From Candidatus Palauibacter australiensis (GTDB taxonomy: Bacteria > Gemmatimonadota > Gemmatimonadetes > Palauibacterales > Palauibacteraceae), in contig JAPPBA010000161.1 in assembly GCA_026705295.1 (NCBI GenBank), positions 1-39,238 on the forward strand: 39,238 bases of DNA, read 5' to 3'. The number at the start of each line of letters is the position of its first letter. The stretch's first letter is position 1. Under the pieces are notes generated by a model, which worked only from the letters and a program-made list of their open reading frames with translations, searched no databases and was not told the DNA's origin. Below, in pieces: positions 25,363 through 33,449 of the stretch. The position numbers and the translations under genes were made by a program.

Positions 25363-27052
25363 CTGGGTCGTCTTCGCCGTCTATTTCGGCGCCGTCGTCG
25401 CCTTCGCCTGGCGGCAAAGCCGGAGGAACCGCGGCGTCGAAGGCTTCTTTCTCGCCAACCGCCGGCTGGGCTGGGGCGCCATCGGCCTCTCCGTGATGGC
25501 GACGCAGGCGAGCGCGATCACGTATATTGGCACGACCGGACAGGCTTTCGACGACGGCATGGAGTTCGTCCAGTTCTACCTGGGCCAGCCGATCGCCATG
25601 GTCATCCTCTGCGTCGTATTCGTCCCCTTCTTCTATCGCTCGAAGGTCTTCACCGCCTACGAGTACCTCGAACGCCGCTTCGACCCCAGAACCCGGTCGC
25701 TGACGAGCTTTCTCTTTCTCGTGTCGCGCGGACTCTCGGCGGGGATCGTCCTCTACGCCCCGGCCATCGTGCTCTCCGTCATCATGGGCTGGGACGAGCG
25801 CGTGACGATTCTCGTCATGGGACTGATCACAATGGCCTATACGATCATGGGAGGCATCACGGCCGTCATCTGGACGGACGTGCTGCAGATGATCGTCATG
25901 TTCGCCGGGATCGGGATCGCGATCGCGGTGCTGTTCTCGACGCTGCCGGAGGGCGTGGGCGTCGGCGACGTGGCGTATATCGGCGGGATCCATGAGATGT
26001 GGCGCAGCATCGACCTCTCGTGGGACCCGACGAATCGCTATACGCTCTGGTCCGGACTCATTGGAGGACTCTTTCTCGCCCTGGGCTACTTCGGGACCGA
26101 CCAGAGCCAGGTCCAGCGCTATCTCACGGCGAGTTCACTCCGCCAGAGCCGCCTTTCCCTCATCTTCAACGCCTTCGTCAAGGTTCCGATGCAGGTCTTC
26201 ATCCTCGCCATCGGCGTTCTCCTCTATGTCTTCTATCACTTCGAGCGTCCCCCGCTCGTCTTCAATTCGGCGGAGGCCGCCATGGTCCGGGAAAGTCCCC
26301 GCGCCGGCACCTTCGCCGAGCTGGAGGCGGAGCACGAGCGGACGCACGAATTGCGCCGCGAAAGCACCCTGGCGGTGCTGGAGGCTCGCCGCGCCGGCGA
26401 CGACCCCGCGGCGCTGCAGGGCCGGATCGCGGGGTACGATGACGAACTGGCGCGGTTGAGGGAGGCGTCCAAATCGCTCGTGTCCGAGGTGCGCGGGTCT
26501 TCGTCGAACGATGTGAACTATGTCTTCCCGTCCTACCTCATCTCCTATGTCCCCGCCGGTATCCTGGGACTGCTGATCGCCGTCATCTTCGCGGCCGCGA
26601 TGTCTTCGCTGGACTCCGAACTCACGGCCCTGTCCAGCGCCACGGTGATCGACTTCTATCGGAGGTACGTGAAACCGGAGGGGACGGACGCCCACTATCT
26701 GCTCGTGTCGCGGCTCGCCACGTTGGGGTGGGGCGGATTTGCCGTGCTCTTCGCGCTCTATGCAGGCCAGTTGGGATCGCTCGTCGAAGCGGTGAATGAA
26801 GTCGGCTCGATCTTCTACGGCGCGCTCCTGGGCGTGTTCCTCCTCGCCTTCCTGGTGAAGCGGGCGACGGCCGCGGGCGCCTTCTACGGGCTGATCTTCT
26901 CGATGCTCGCCGTACTCGCCGTGTCGCGCTTCACGGAGATCGCATGGCTGTGGTACAACGTCGTGGGAACGCTGGCGGTTCTCGTCGTCGGCCTCGTCCT
27001 CCGCAGGCCGGAGCCGCCGGCGCCGCGAGGGTCAGCCGCCCCGGCGGGTTAA
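25349..27052 (+). CDS. Sodium:solute symporter (SSS/SLC5 family)
   Basis: 567 residues, about 13 hydrophobic helices. The N-terminal LDWVVFAVYFGAVVAFAW and the following SRRNRGVEGFFLANRRLGW with GLSVMATQASAITYIGTTGQ are SSS hallmarks; YPSYL-like LSSATVIDFYRRYV and later helices match too. It would import a sugar, amino acid or similar solute with Na+. An unusual soluble stretch (about residues 320-385) is predicted coiled coil (AELEAEHERTHELRRES, DDELARLREASKSL). The start is GTG 25349 with GGAG spaced at 5 bases. It follows the PIG-L gene and the 48-residue protein, a pairing that suggests it takes up the deacetylation product. The substrate is not shown by the sequence. Confidence 0.87.
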   Translation: MSGLDWVVFAVYFGAVVAFAWRQSRRNRGVEGFFLANRRLGWGAIGLSVMATQASAITYIGTTGQAFDDGMEFVQFYLGQPIAMVILCVVFVPFFYRSKVFTAYEYLERRFDPRTRSLTSFLFLVSRGLSAGIVLYAPAIVLSVIMGWDERVTILVMGLITMAYTIMGGITAVIWTDVLQMIVMFAGIGIAIAVLFSTLPEGVGVGDVAYIGGIHEMWRSIDLSWDPTNRYTLWSGLIGGLFLALGYFGTDQSQVQRYLTASSLRQSRLSLIFNAFVKVPMQVFILAIGVLLYVFYHFERPPLVFNSAEAAMVRESPRAGTFAELEAEHERTHELRRESTLAVLEARRAGDDPAALQGRIAGYDDELARLREASKSLVSEVRGSSSNDVNYVFPSYLISYVPAGILGLLIAVIFAAAMSSLDSELTALSSATVIDFYRRYVKPEGTDAHYLLVSRLATLGWGGFAVLFALYAGQLGSLVEAVNEVGSIFYGALLGVFLLAFLVKRATAAGAFYGLIFSMLAVLAVSRFTEIAWLWYNVVGTLAVLVVGLVLRRPEPPAPRGSAAPAG

Positions 27053-27194
27053 GGGGCTTCACGGCAGGCGCGATACGCGGGTACGGTTTTCCACGGGCGG
27101 CGCGAGCGGTAGAGTCTCCGCTCGGAAATACGCCGACGCACCCCGAATCCCTTCCGGGGAACGGCTCACGGCAACCTCATCGAACCTTAGCGGG

Positions 27195-28871
27195 ATGACA
27201 CGGATGCTCACGGACGTACAGATCGCCGAGGCCGCGACGCCACGGCCCATCGGGGAGATCGGGGCGAAGATCGGGCTGGGCCTCGATGAACTCGTGCCAT
27301 ACGGCCACTACAAGGCGAAGGTCGGCCCGGAGTCCATCTTCGAGCGTGAGCCCGGCTCGGGCCGGCTCGTCCTCGTCACCGGCATCACCCCGACGGCGGC
27401 GGGCGAGGGCAAGACGACCGTCTCCGTGGGACTCGCGGACGGTCTGCGCCGCGTAGGGGCCAACTCGGTGCTCTGCATTCGCGAGCCGAGCCTGGGCCCG
27501 GTGTTCGGCGTCAAGGGCGGCGCCGCCGGCGGGGGATACTCGCAGGTGATCCCGATGGCGGACATCAACCTCCACTTCACGGGGGACCTGCACGCGATCA
27601 CGTCGGCGCACGCGCTCCTGTCGGCGGCGCTGGACAACCACCTGCAGCAGGGGAACCGGCTCGGGGTCGACCCGCGCCAGATCACATGGCGGCGCGCCGT
27701 CGACATGAACGACCGGGCGCTGCGGAACATCGTCGTCGGGCTCGGGGGCCGGATCAACGGGGTGCCGCGCGAGGATGGCTTCATGATCACGGCGGCCTCG
27801 GAGGTGATGGCGATCTTCTGCCTCGCCGCCAGCCTTGAGGATCTGGAGGAGCGGCTGAGCAGCATCATCGTGGGGTACGACTACGGCGGGGAGCCGGTGC
27901 GGGCGCGCGAACTGAACGTGGCGGGCGCCATGACCCTGCTGCTGCGGGAGGCGATCGGACCGAACCTCGTTCAGACGCTGGAGGGCACGCCGGCCTTCGT
28001 CCACGGCGGGCCCTTCGCGAACATCGCCCACGGCTGCAATTCGCTCATGGCCACGCGGGCCGGATTGGCCTTCGGCGACATTGTGATCACGGAGGCGGGG
28101 TTCGGTTCGGACCTCGGGGCCGAGAAGTTCTTCGACATCAAGTGCCGGACGGGCGGACTGAACCCGGAGGCCACCGTGCTCGTGGCGACGATCCGCGCCC
28201 TCAAGCTGCACGGCGGGGGCGACCGCACCGCGCTCTCGACGCCGGATCCCGACGCGGTCCGCGGCGGGCTCGCAAACCTCGGCGCGCACGTCGAGAACAT
28301 CCGCGGCTTCGGCATCGAGCCGGTGGTGGCGATCAACGTGTTCGCGACGGACTCCGACGAGGAGGTCGCGGCGGTGGCCGAAGCGTGCGAGGAGCTGGGC
28401 ACGCCCTGGGCTCGCTCCGATGGCCACGCGCTGGGCGGCGCCGGCTGCGAGGATCTGGCCCGCGCGGTCCTGGCAGCGCTCGACGCGGGGACGGCCGCCT
28501 TCGCGCCGAAGTACGATGCCAGGGCTTCGATCCGGGACAAGATCGAGGCGATCGCGCGGAAGGTGTACGGAGCGGACGGGGTGGACTATGCGGCGCGCGC
28601 TTCGAAGGACATCCGGCAACTCGAGGCGGCCGGGCTCGGGGACACGCCGGTCTGCATCGCGAAGACGCCGAACAGCCTGAGCGACGACCCGGCGCGCCTC
28701 GGACGGCCGACCGGCTTCCGAATCACGGTTCAGGACGTGCGTCCCTCGGCGGGGGCGGGCTTCGTCGTGGCCAGGGCGGGCACCGTCATGACGATGCCTG
28801 GCCTCCCGCGCGTGCCCGCCGCGGAGGGGATCCGGATCGTCGAGGACGGGAGCGTGGTCGGGCTCTTCTGA
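27195..28871 (+). CDS. fhs: Formate-tetrahydrofolate ligase
   Basis: Makes 10-formyl-THF from formate, THF and ATP, feeding purine, fMet and one-carbon metabolism. The ATP loop TPTAAGEGKTTVSVGL (residues ~65-80) and the family blocks LREPSLGPVFGxKGGAAGGG, DINLHFTGDLHAI, NHLQQGN, AGFGSDLGAEKFFDIKCR and AKTPNSLSDDP are all present. 558 residues is standard. ATG 27195 lies in a weak ribosome site; ATG 27204 is equally possible. The 142-base gap upstream shows no clear promoter by eye. No fold/metF gene adjoins it; it stands alone before the isomerase gene, 22 bases away. Confidence 0.95.
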   Translation: MTRMLTDVQIAEAATPRPIGEIGAKIGLGLDELVPYGHYKAKVGPESIFEREPGSGRLVLVTGITPTAAGEGKTTVSVGLADGLRRVGANSVLCIREPSLGPVFGVKGGAAGGGYSQVIPMADINLHFTGDLHAITSAHALLSAALDNHLQQGNRLGVDPRQITWRRAVDMNDRALRNIVVGLGGRINGVPREDGFMITAASEVMAIFCLAASLEDLEERLSSIIVGYDYGGEPVRARELNVAGAMTLLLREAIGPNLVQTLEGTPAFVHGGPFANIAHGCNSLMATRAGLAFGDIVITEAGFGSDLGAEKFFDIKCRTGGLNPEATVLVATIRALKLHGGGDRTALSTPDPDAVRGGLANLGAHVENIRGFGIEPVVAINVFATDSDEEVAAVAEACEELGTPWARSDGHALGGAGCEDLARAVLAALDAGTAAFAPKYDARASIRDKIEAIARKVYGADGVDYAARASKDIRQLEAAGLGDTPVCIAKTPNSLSDDPARLGRPTGFRITVQDVRPSAGAGFVVARAGTVMTMPGLPRVPAAEGIRIVEDGSVVGLF

Positions 28872-28893
28872 GCCGCCTGAAACGCCTGGGACG

Positions 28894-30636
28894 ATGATCG
28901 AGATCGACCTCTCCGCCGGCGCCCACACGGAGGGTGTGGAGCGCCGCCTCCGGGAATGGGACGCCGAGGACGCGGTGGCGCGGCTCTGGCGGCGGGATCC
29001 GGCGCTGTGGAGCGCGGACGCGGACACGCCCGAACTGGCCGACCGGCTCGGCTGGCTGGACCTTCCGGAGACGTCTCCCGCGGGGCTCGGCCCGCTCGAG
29101 GAGTTACGCGCAAGCGTGCCCTTCTGGTTCACCGATCTCGTGCTGCTCGGCATGGGGGGATCGAGCCTCGCGCCCGAGGTGATCGCGCGGACGATGCCGG
29201 GCGAGGGGCTGCCGCTCACGCTCGTGGACACCACGCACCCCGGTGCGCTCCGCGACCTGGAGTGGCTGCGCCCCGCGAACACCATCTTCGTCGTCTCCAG
29301 CAAGTCGGGCACGACCGTCGAGACGCTCTCGCTCTTCCGCCACTTCTGGTCGCGTACCGCAGAAGTCGTGGAAGATCCCGGGGCACACTTCATCGCGGTC
29401 ACGGACCCCGGGTCTCCCCTCGCCGAACTTGGCCGCGAGCGGGGATTCCGCGCCGTGTTCGAGGCACCCACCGACGTGGGGGGCCGCTTCTCGGCCCTCA
29501 GCCCCTTCGGCCTGGCGCCGGCGGCGCTCGCGGGCGCCGATGTCCCGGCTCTTCTCGCGGAGGCGGCCGAGGCCGCGGATGCCTGCAAGGACGAGGCCCA
29601 CCTCAACCCGGGCTTCCTCCTCGGGGCGGCGCTGGGGGAACTCGCGCTCGCGGGGCGCGACAAGGTCACCTTCCTCGCGGCGTCCGACTGGGAGGCGTTT
29701 CCGGACTGGGCGGAGCAACTCCTCGCCGAGAGCACCGGCAAGGAGGGCCGGGGCATCGTCCCGGTCGTCGCCGAGCCGCCGAGGCCGCCGGACGAATACG
29801 GCGAGGACCGGGTCTTCGTCGGCCTGCTCCTCGGCGGTGACGCGGCGCGCGAAGCGGAGCAATGGGGAGAAGCCGACGAGACGCCGGACGTCCTCGACGC
29901 GCTCCAGGCGGCCGGCCACCCGACGCTGCGCATCCAGCTCGAACGGCCCGAGGAACTCGGCGCCCTCTTCTTCGTCTGGGAGGTGGGCGTGGCCATGGCC
30001 GGAGCGGCTCTCGGCATCCAGCCCTTCAACCAGCCCGACGTACAGCTCGCCAAGCGCCTGGCGCGTCGGGCGATGGCGGGCGACGGCGGGCCGGATGCGG
30101 AGCCGACGGAGAACGAGACGGTCACCGATGCGGATGAGATCGACCTCGTCTGGGAGGTGCCTCAGTTCGGACACGCCCCGCCCCGAACGCCCGTGCCCCC
30201 CGACCTGGATGGGATCCGCGAGCGGCTGGAGGACTTCGTGTCCGCGGTGGCCTCGACGGACTACATCGCCGTACAGGCGTTCCTCGCGGGAGGCGAGGCG
30301 GAGGAGGGGCTGCTCGGGACGCTGCGGGCGGCCCTCGCCGCGGCCACGGGGGCGACGACCACGCTGGGCCACGGCCCCCGCTTCCTGCATTCGACCGGAC
30401 AACTGCACAAGGGGGGGCCGGACAACGGCGTCTTCCTTCAGCTCGTCGACGATGCGGGCGAGCACGTCCACGTCCCCGAGACGGACTTCACCTTCCGTCA
30501 ACTGATCCGGGCCCAGGCGCTGGGGGACATCGAGGCCCTCGGCCAATGCGACCGCCGGACGCTGCGGGTCCGCGTCGGCGGCCCCGAAGGCCTCGGCCTG
30601 CGCCGCCTGATCCAGCTCGTCGAGGAGTCCGCCTAG
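28894..30636 (+). CDS. Glucose-6-phosphate isomerase-like protein (stand-alone PGI domain of the Tal-PGI type)
   Basis: 580 residues with two SIS-like sugar isomerase domains. LGMGGSSLAPEVIART (~85-100) and SSKSGTTVETLSLF (~134-147) are phosphosugar-binding loops of PGI; GGRFSALSPFGLAPAAL is the next conserved block, and QPFNQPDVQLAK contains the QPDV-type motif. It resembles the PGI half of bifunctional transaldolase/PGI proteins, here without the transaldolase. It would interconvert glucose-6-P and fructose-6-P. The C-terminal ~150 residues (GHGPRFLHSTGQLHKGG) are the long form. It follows fhs closely, so it may share its transcript, though the functions are unrelated. Confidence 0.83.
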   Translation: MIEIDLSAGAHTEGVERRLREWDAEDAVARLWRRDPALWSADADTPELADRLGWLDLPETSPAGLGPLEELRASVPFWFTDLVLLGMGGSSLAPEVIARTMPGEGLPLTLVDTTHPGALRDLEWLRPANTIFVVSSKSGTTVETLSLFRHFWSRTAEVVEDPGAHFIAVTDPGSPLAELGRERGFRAVFEAPTDVGGRFSALSPFGLAPAALAGADVPALLAEAAEAADACKDEAHLNPGFLLGAALGELALAGRDKVTFLAASDWEAFPDWAEQLLAESTGKEGRGIVPVVAEPPRPPDEYGEDRVFVGLLLGGDAAREAEQWGEADETPDVLDALQAAGHPTLRIQLERPEELGALFFVWEVGVAMAGAALGIQPFNQPDVQLAKRLARRAMAGDGGPDAEPTENETVTDADEIDLVWEVPQFGHAPPRTPVPPDLDGIRERLEDFVSAVASTDYIAVQAFLAGGEAEEGLLGTLRAALAAATGATTTLGHGPRFLHSTGQLHKGGPDNGVFLQLVDDAGEHVHVPETDFTFRQLIRAQALGDIEALGQCDRRTLRVRVGGPEGLGLRRLIQLVEESA

Positions 30637-30681
30637 CAGTACGCCACGGGTCGGCCTGGTACGCCGCGGGTCCACGGGTGG

Positions 30682-31404
30682 TCAGGCGAGCGGCATCTCG
30701 GTCTGGTCGTGGGGGTGGAGGAGATCGGTCCGGCCCTCGATGTCGAGGAGGGCGCGCTTGTAGCGGAGTCCGCCCGTGTATCCCCCGAGCGTCCGGTCGG
30801 TCCGGACGACCCGGTGGCACGGCACGATGATCGGTATCGGGTTCCGGCCGAGCGCGTTGCCGACCGCGCGCGATGCCTTCGGACGGCCGATGCGCCTGGC
30901 GATCTCCGTGTACGTCACGGTCTCGCCGAACTCGAGTCCGGAGGCGGCGTCCAGCACGGCCCGCTGGAAGTCGCCAAGTCCCGTGAGGTCGACGAAGAGA
31001 TCGAAGCGAGGGCGGCGACGGCCGAAGTACTCCGTCAGTTGCTCTTCCGCGGGGCCGAGTCGGTCGGTGTCGCGCACCACGGGGATCGACGGGTACCGGT
31101 GTTCGAGGCCGGCGACGAACGCAGCGTCGCTCTCGTCCTGCCACGAGAGCGCGACCAGCCCGGCGGCGCTCGCCGCGACGCGCATGGCGCCGAAGGGCGA
31201 ATCGAAGCGGCGCCAGCGGATGACCGGGCCGTCTCGGAGGCGCTCCGCGGAGCGATGCAGGCCCCGGTATGCCACCGCACGCTCCCGACAGGCCGGGCAG
31301 GCCGCCATGCGTTCGGCGAGCTTCAGAGCGGCGTCCGCATCCAGGTCGCCCAGGATCCAGGCGAGCACGTCTTCTTCGCGACAGGTCGTGCAACGTCGAG
31401 TCAT
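30682..31404 (-). CDS. Anti-sigma-like zinc-finger fused to O6-alkylguanine-DNA methyltransferase (Ogt/MGMT)
   Basis: 240 residues in two parts. Residues 1-55 hold Cys5, Cys8, Cys36 and Cys39 (CTTC and CPAC) around a helix (DVLAWILGDLDADAALKLAERMA), the layout of a zinc-binding anti-sigma (ZAS) domain with cysteines replacing the usual His. Residues ~60-230 are the repair methyltransferase, with active Cys196 in PIIVPCHRVVR and the DNA-contact segment ASRAVGNALGRNP. Established MGMT activity is suicidal transfer of a methyl group from O6-methylguanine (or O4-methylthymine) to that Cys. Its ATG overlaps the sigma-factor stop (ATGA), so both are made together. It probably binds the sigma factor and lets go when alkylated; this is an inference. 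Confidence 0.87.
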   Translation of the reverse strand: MTRRCTTCREEDVLAWILGDLDADAALKLAERMAACPACRERAVAYRGLHRSAERLRDGPVIRWRRFDSPFGAMRVAASAAGLVALSWQDESDAAFVAGLEHRYPSIPVVRDTDRLGPAEEQLTEYFGRRRPRFDLFVDLTGLGDFQRAVLDAASGLEFGETVTYTEIARRIGRPKASRAVGNALGRNPIPIIVPCHRVVRTDRTLGGYTGGLRYKRALLDIEGRTDLLHPHDQTEMPLA

Positions 31405-31943
31405 ATCGGCCCCTCTTCGCGCCACACCTCGGCGAGGTCGCGGCGCAGCTTCTTCATCCCCTGGTAGACGTTGGCTCTCACAGCCTCGGGAGAGGCCCCC
31501 ATCCGGCTGGCGATCGTCGCGTAATCCAACTGCTCGATCCAGCGGAACCAGACGGCGTCCCGTTGCCGCCGCGGGAGTTCCGCGACCCCCCTCCGGACGC
31601 GCGCCGCGGCGGCTTCGGAGAGCCGACCCAGCGCCGCATCGGCCGCGGGAAGGGCCCTCGGCTGCAGCTCGCCGGAGTGGGCCGCGAGCAACTCGGAGCG
31701 CCGGCGGCGCATGGCCAGGCGGTCGAGCGCCCGCCGGGTCGCGACCCGGTACAGCCACGCCCGAATGTTCACGGCGTCTCCCGCCTCGGGCCGCGCGCCG
31801 AGCGCCGTCACCCACAGGTCCTGCACCACATCCCGGGCCTCGTCCGCGCTGCCCAGCATCCCGGCTACGTGGCGCTGCAATTCCGGACCGAACCGCTCGG
31901 ACCAGTCGTGCACCCGCCGTTCCGGCTGCGCAGCTGTGGTCAT
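31401..31943 (-). CDS. ECF-family RNA polymerase sigma factor
   Basis: 180 residues, of the extracytoplasmic-function type with regions 2 and 4 only. Region 2 helices: HVAGMLGSADEARDVVQDLW, then NIRAWLYRVATRRALD (2.2-2.4-like). Region 4: ELPRRQRDAVWFRWIEQLDY and ASRMGASPEAVRANVYQGMK as the -35 helix-turn-helix. Directs RNA polymerase to a small regulon. ATG 31943 is favoured, GTG 31958 is the alternative. It is translationally coupled to the zinc-finger/MGMT gene downstream and divergent from the TolB-like lipoprotein gene, whose 224-base upstream region could hold a sigma-dependent promoter. Confidence 0.92.
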   Translation of the reverse strand: MTTAAQPERRVHDWSERFGPELQRHVAGMLGSADEARDVVQDLWVTALGARPEAGDAVNIRAWLYRVATRRALDRLAMRRRRSELLAAHSGELQPRALPAADAALGRLSEAAAARVRRGVAELPRRQRDAVWFRWIEQLDYATIASRMGASPEAVRANVYQGMKKLRRDLAEVWREEGPI

Positions 31944-32167
31944 CCGCCTCGGCTCCACCTCTCCATCCCCCTTCTCCGTCGTTCTCTGTCCTTACAACGT
32001 ATCGCCACTGAACCCGTGAAAACGGGACGCGTCGGCCCTGGCCGCGCCGGAACTGGCCGCGCGAGCGCGTGAATCGTACCGTGTGAGCCCGCGGCCCAAC
32101 CGGGCCTGAGGAGCACAGCGGCGGCGGGCGCGCCGTCGGACATCCGATCGGCAAGACCGAGGTTCCC

Positions 32168-33319
32168 TTGAAATCAGCACAGTTCGGATCCGTATCCACC
32201 CCGACCTGCGTCGCCGTCTCGCTCGCGGCCGCCTTCTTCGCGACGGCCTGCGCCGGTAACGCCGGAGAGGAAGCCGAGGCCGCGACCCCTGAGGACGGCG
32301 TAGAGAACGGTGCGGAGAACGCCGCCGTGAGCCGCGATCCGCTCCCGGAAGAACGGCGCTTCGCCAGTCTGGCTCAACTCACCTTCGAGGGGGAGAACGC
32401 CGAGGCATACTACTCTTCGGACGGACAGCGGCTGATCTTCCAGCGCCGCCACGCGGGCGAATACGAGTGCGACCAGATCTTCACCATCGGCGTCGAGGGC
32501 GGCGACCGGAAGCTCGTTTCGACGGGACTCGGCCGGACCACGTGCTCGTACTTCTTCCCGGACGACTCGCGGATCATCTACAGCTCCACGCATCACGTGG
32601 CGCCCGAGTGTCCTCCGCCACCGGACATGCGGCGCGGGTACGTGTGGCCGCTCCACGACTTCGACATCTACACGGCGAACCCGGACGGTTCCGACGTCCA
32701 GCCGATCTTCTCGAGTCCCGGCTACGACGCGGAGGCGACCCTCTCTCCGGACGGGTCGCGGGTCGTCTTCACCTCCACGCGCGACGGAGACCTGGACATC
32801 TACACGATGAATCCCGACGGCTCCGACGTCCGGCAGCTCACCAACGAACCCGGATACGATGGCGGGCCCTTCTTCTCCCCGGACGGATCGAAGATCGTCT
32901 ACCGGGCGAGGTACCCCGAGAGCGAAGAGGAACTCGCGGACTACCAGGCGCTCCTGGCCGACGGGCTCGTCCGGCCCGGCGTGCTCGACATCTACGTGAT
33001 GGATGTGGACGGCTCGAACCGGGTGCGTCTCACGGACAACGAGGCCGCGAACTTCGCCCCCTTCTTCCACCCGAGCGGCGAGAAGGTGATCTTCGCCTCG
33101 AACCTGCACGAGGACGATCCCCGCAGCCGCAATTTCGACCTCTTTCTCGTGAACCTGGACGGCACGGGGCTGGAGCAGGTGACGTTCAGCGAGCACTTCG
33201 AGAGCTTCCCCATGTTCAGCCCGGACGGCCGTTATCTCGTGTTCGGATCGAACCGGCACGGATCCCACCTGGGCAACACGAACATTTTCATCGCCGAGTG
33301 GATCGAAGACCTCCCCTGA
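32168..33319 (+). CDS. TolB/WD40-like (PD40) beta-propeller lipoprotein
   Basis: 383 residues with a signal peptide and lipobox-like ATAC at Cys28. Repeats of the PD40 type occur (ATLSPDGSRVVFTSTRDGD, FFSPDGSKIVYRARYPES, FHPSGEKVIFASNLHED, FSPDGRYLVFGSNRHGS, plus DIYTMNPDGSDVRQLT), i.e. a five- or six-bladed propeller as in TolB. Such lipoproteins scaffold protein contacts at the outer membrane. The start is TTG 32168 (GAGG upstream). It faces the ECF sigma operon head to head. No peptidase domain is visible, so an enzymatic role is unlikely. Confidence 0.82.
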   Translation: MKSAQFGSVSTPTCVAVSLAAAFFATACAGNAGEEAEAATPEDGVENGAENAAVSRDPLPEERRFASLAQLTFEGENAEAYYSSDGQRLIFQRRHAGEYECDQIFTIGVEGGDRKLVSTGLGRTTCSYFFPDDSRIIYSSTHHVAPECPPPPDMRRGYVWPLHDFDIYTANPDGSDVQPIFSSPGYDAEATLSPDGSRVVFTSTRDGDLDIYTMNPDGSDVRQLTNEPGYDGGPFFSPDGSKIVYRARYPESEEELADYQALLADGLVRPGVLDIYVMDVDGSNRVRLTDNEAANFAPFFHPSGEKVIFASNLHEDDPRSRNFDLFLVNLDGTGLEQVTFSEHFESFPMFSPDGRYLVFGSNRHGSHLGNTNIFIAEWIEDLP

Positions 33320-33449
33320 TCGACCGGCTGCCCCGGCGGTCCGTGGCTGCCAGTGACCGACTTCGCCCGCGGACCGTCTAGTGTCTGAAGACAGTCCCGG
33401 CGGCGAACCGGCCGTCCGGGGCGGGGATCGGAAGACACGGGAGCTTGGG

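Noticed and set aside
27053-27194. A riboswitch or promoter before fhs
   Set aside because: No recognisable riboswitch core, -10/-35 pair or clean hairpin is seen in the 142-base gap.
27177-30125. Minus-strand open frame of 982 codons
   Set aside because: Antisense to fhs and the PGI-like gene; low-complexity Arg/Ser/Ala sequence, no motif.
33320-33449. CGGTCCG/CGGACCG inverted repeat as terminator of the TolB-like gene
   Set aside because: Seven-base arms with a long loop in a very GC-rich sequence and no T tract; could be chance.
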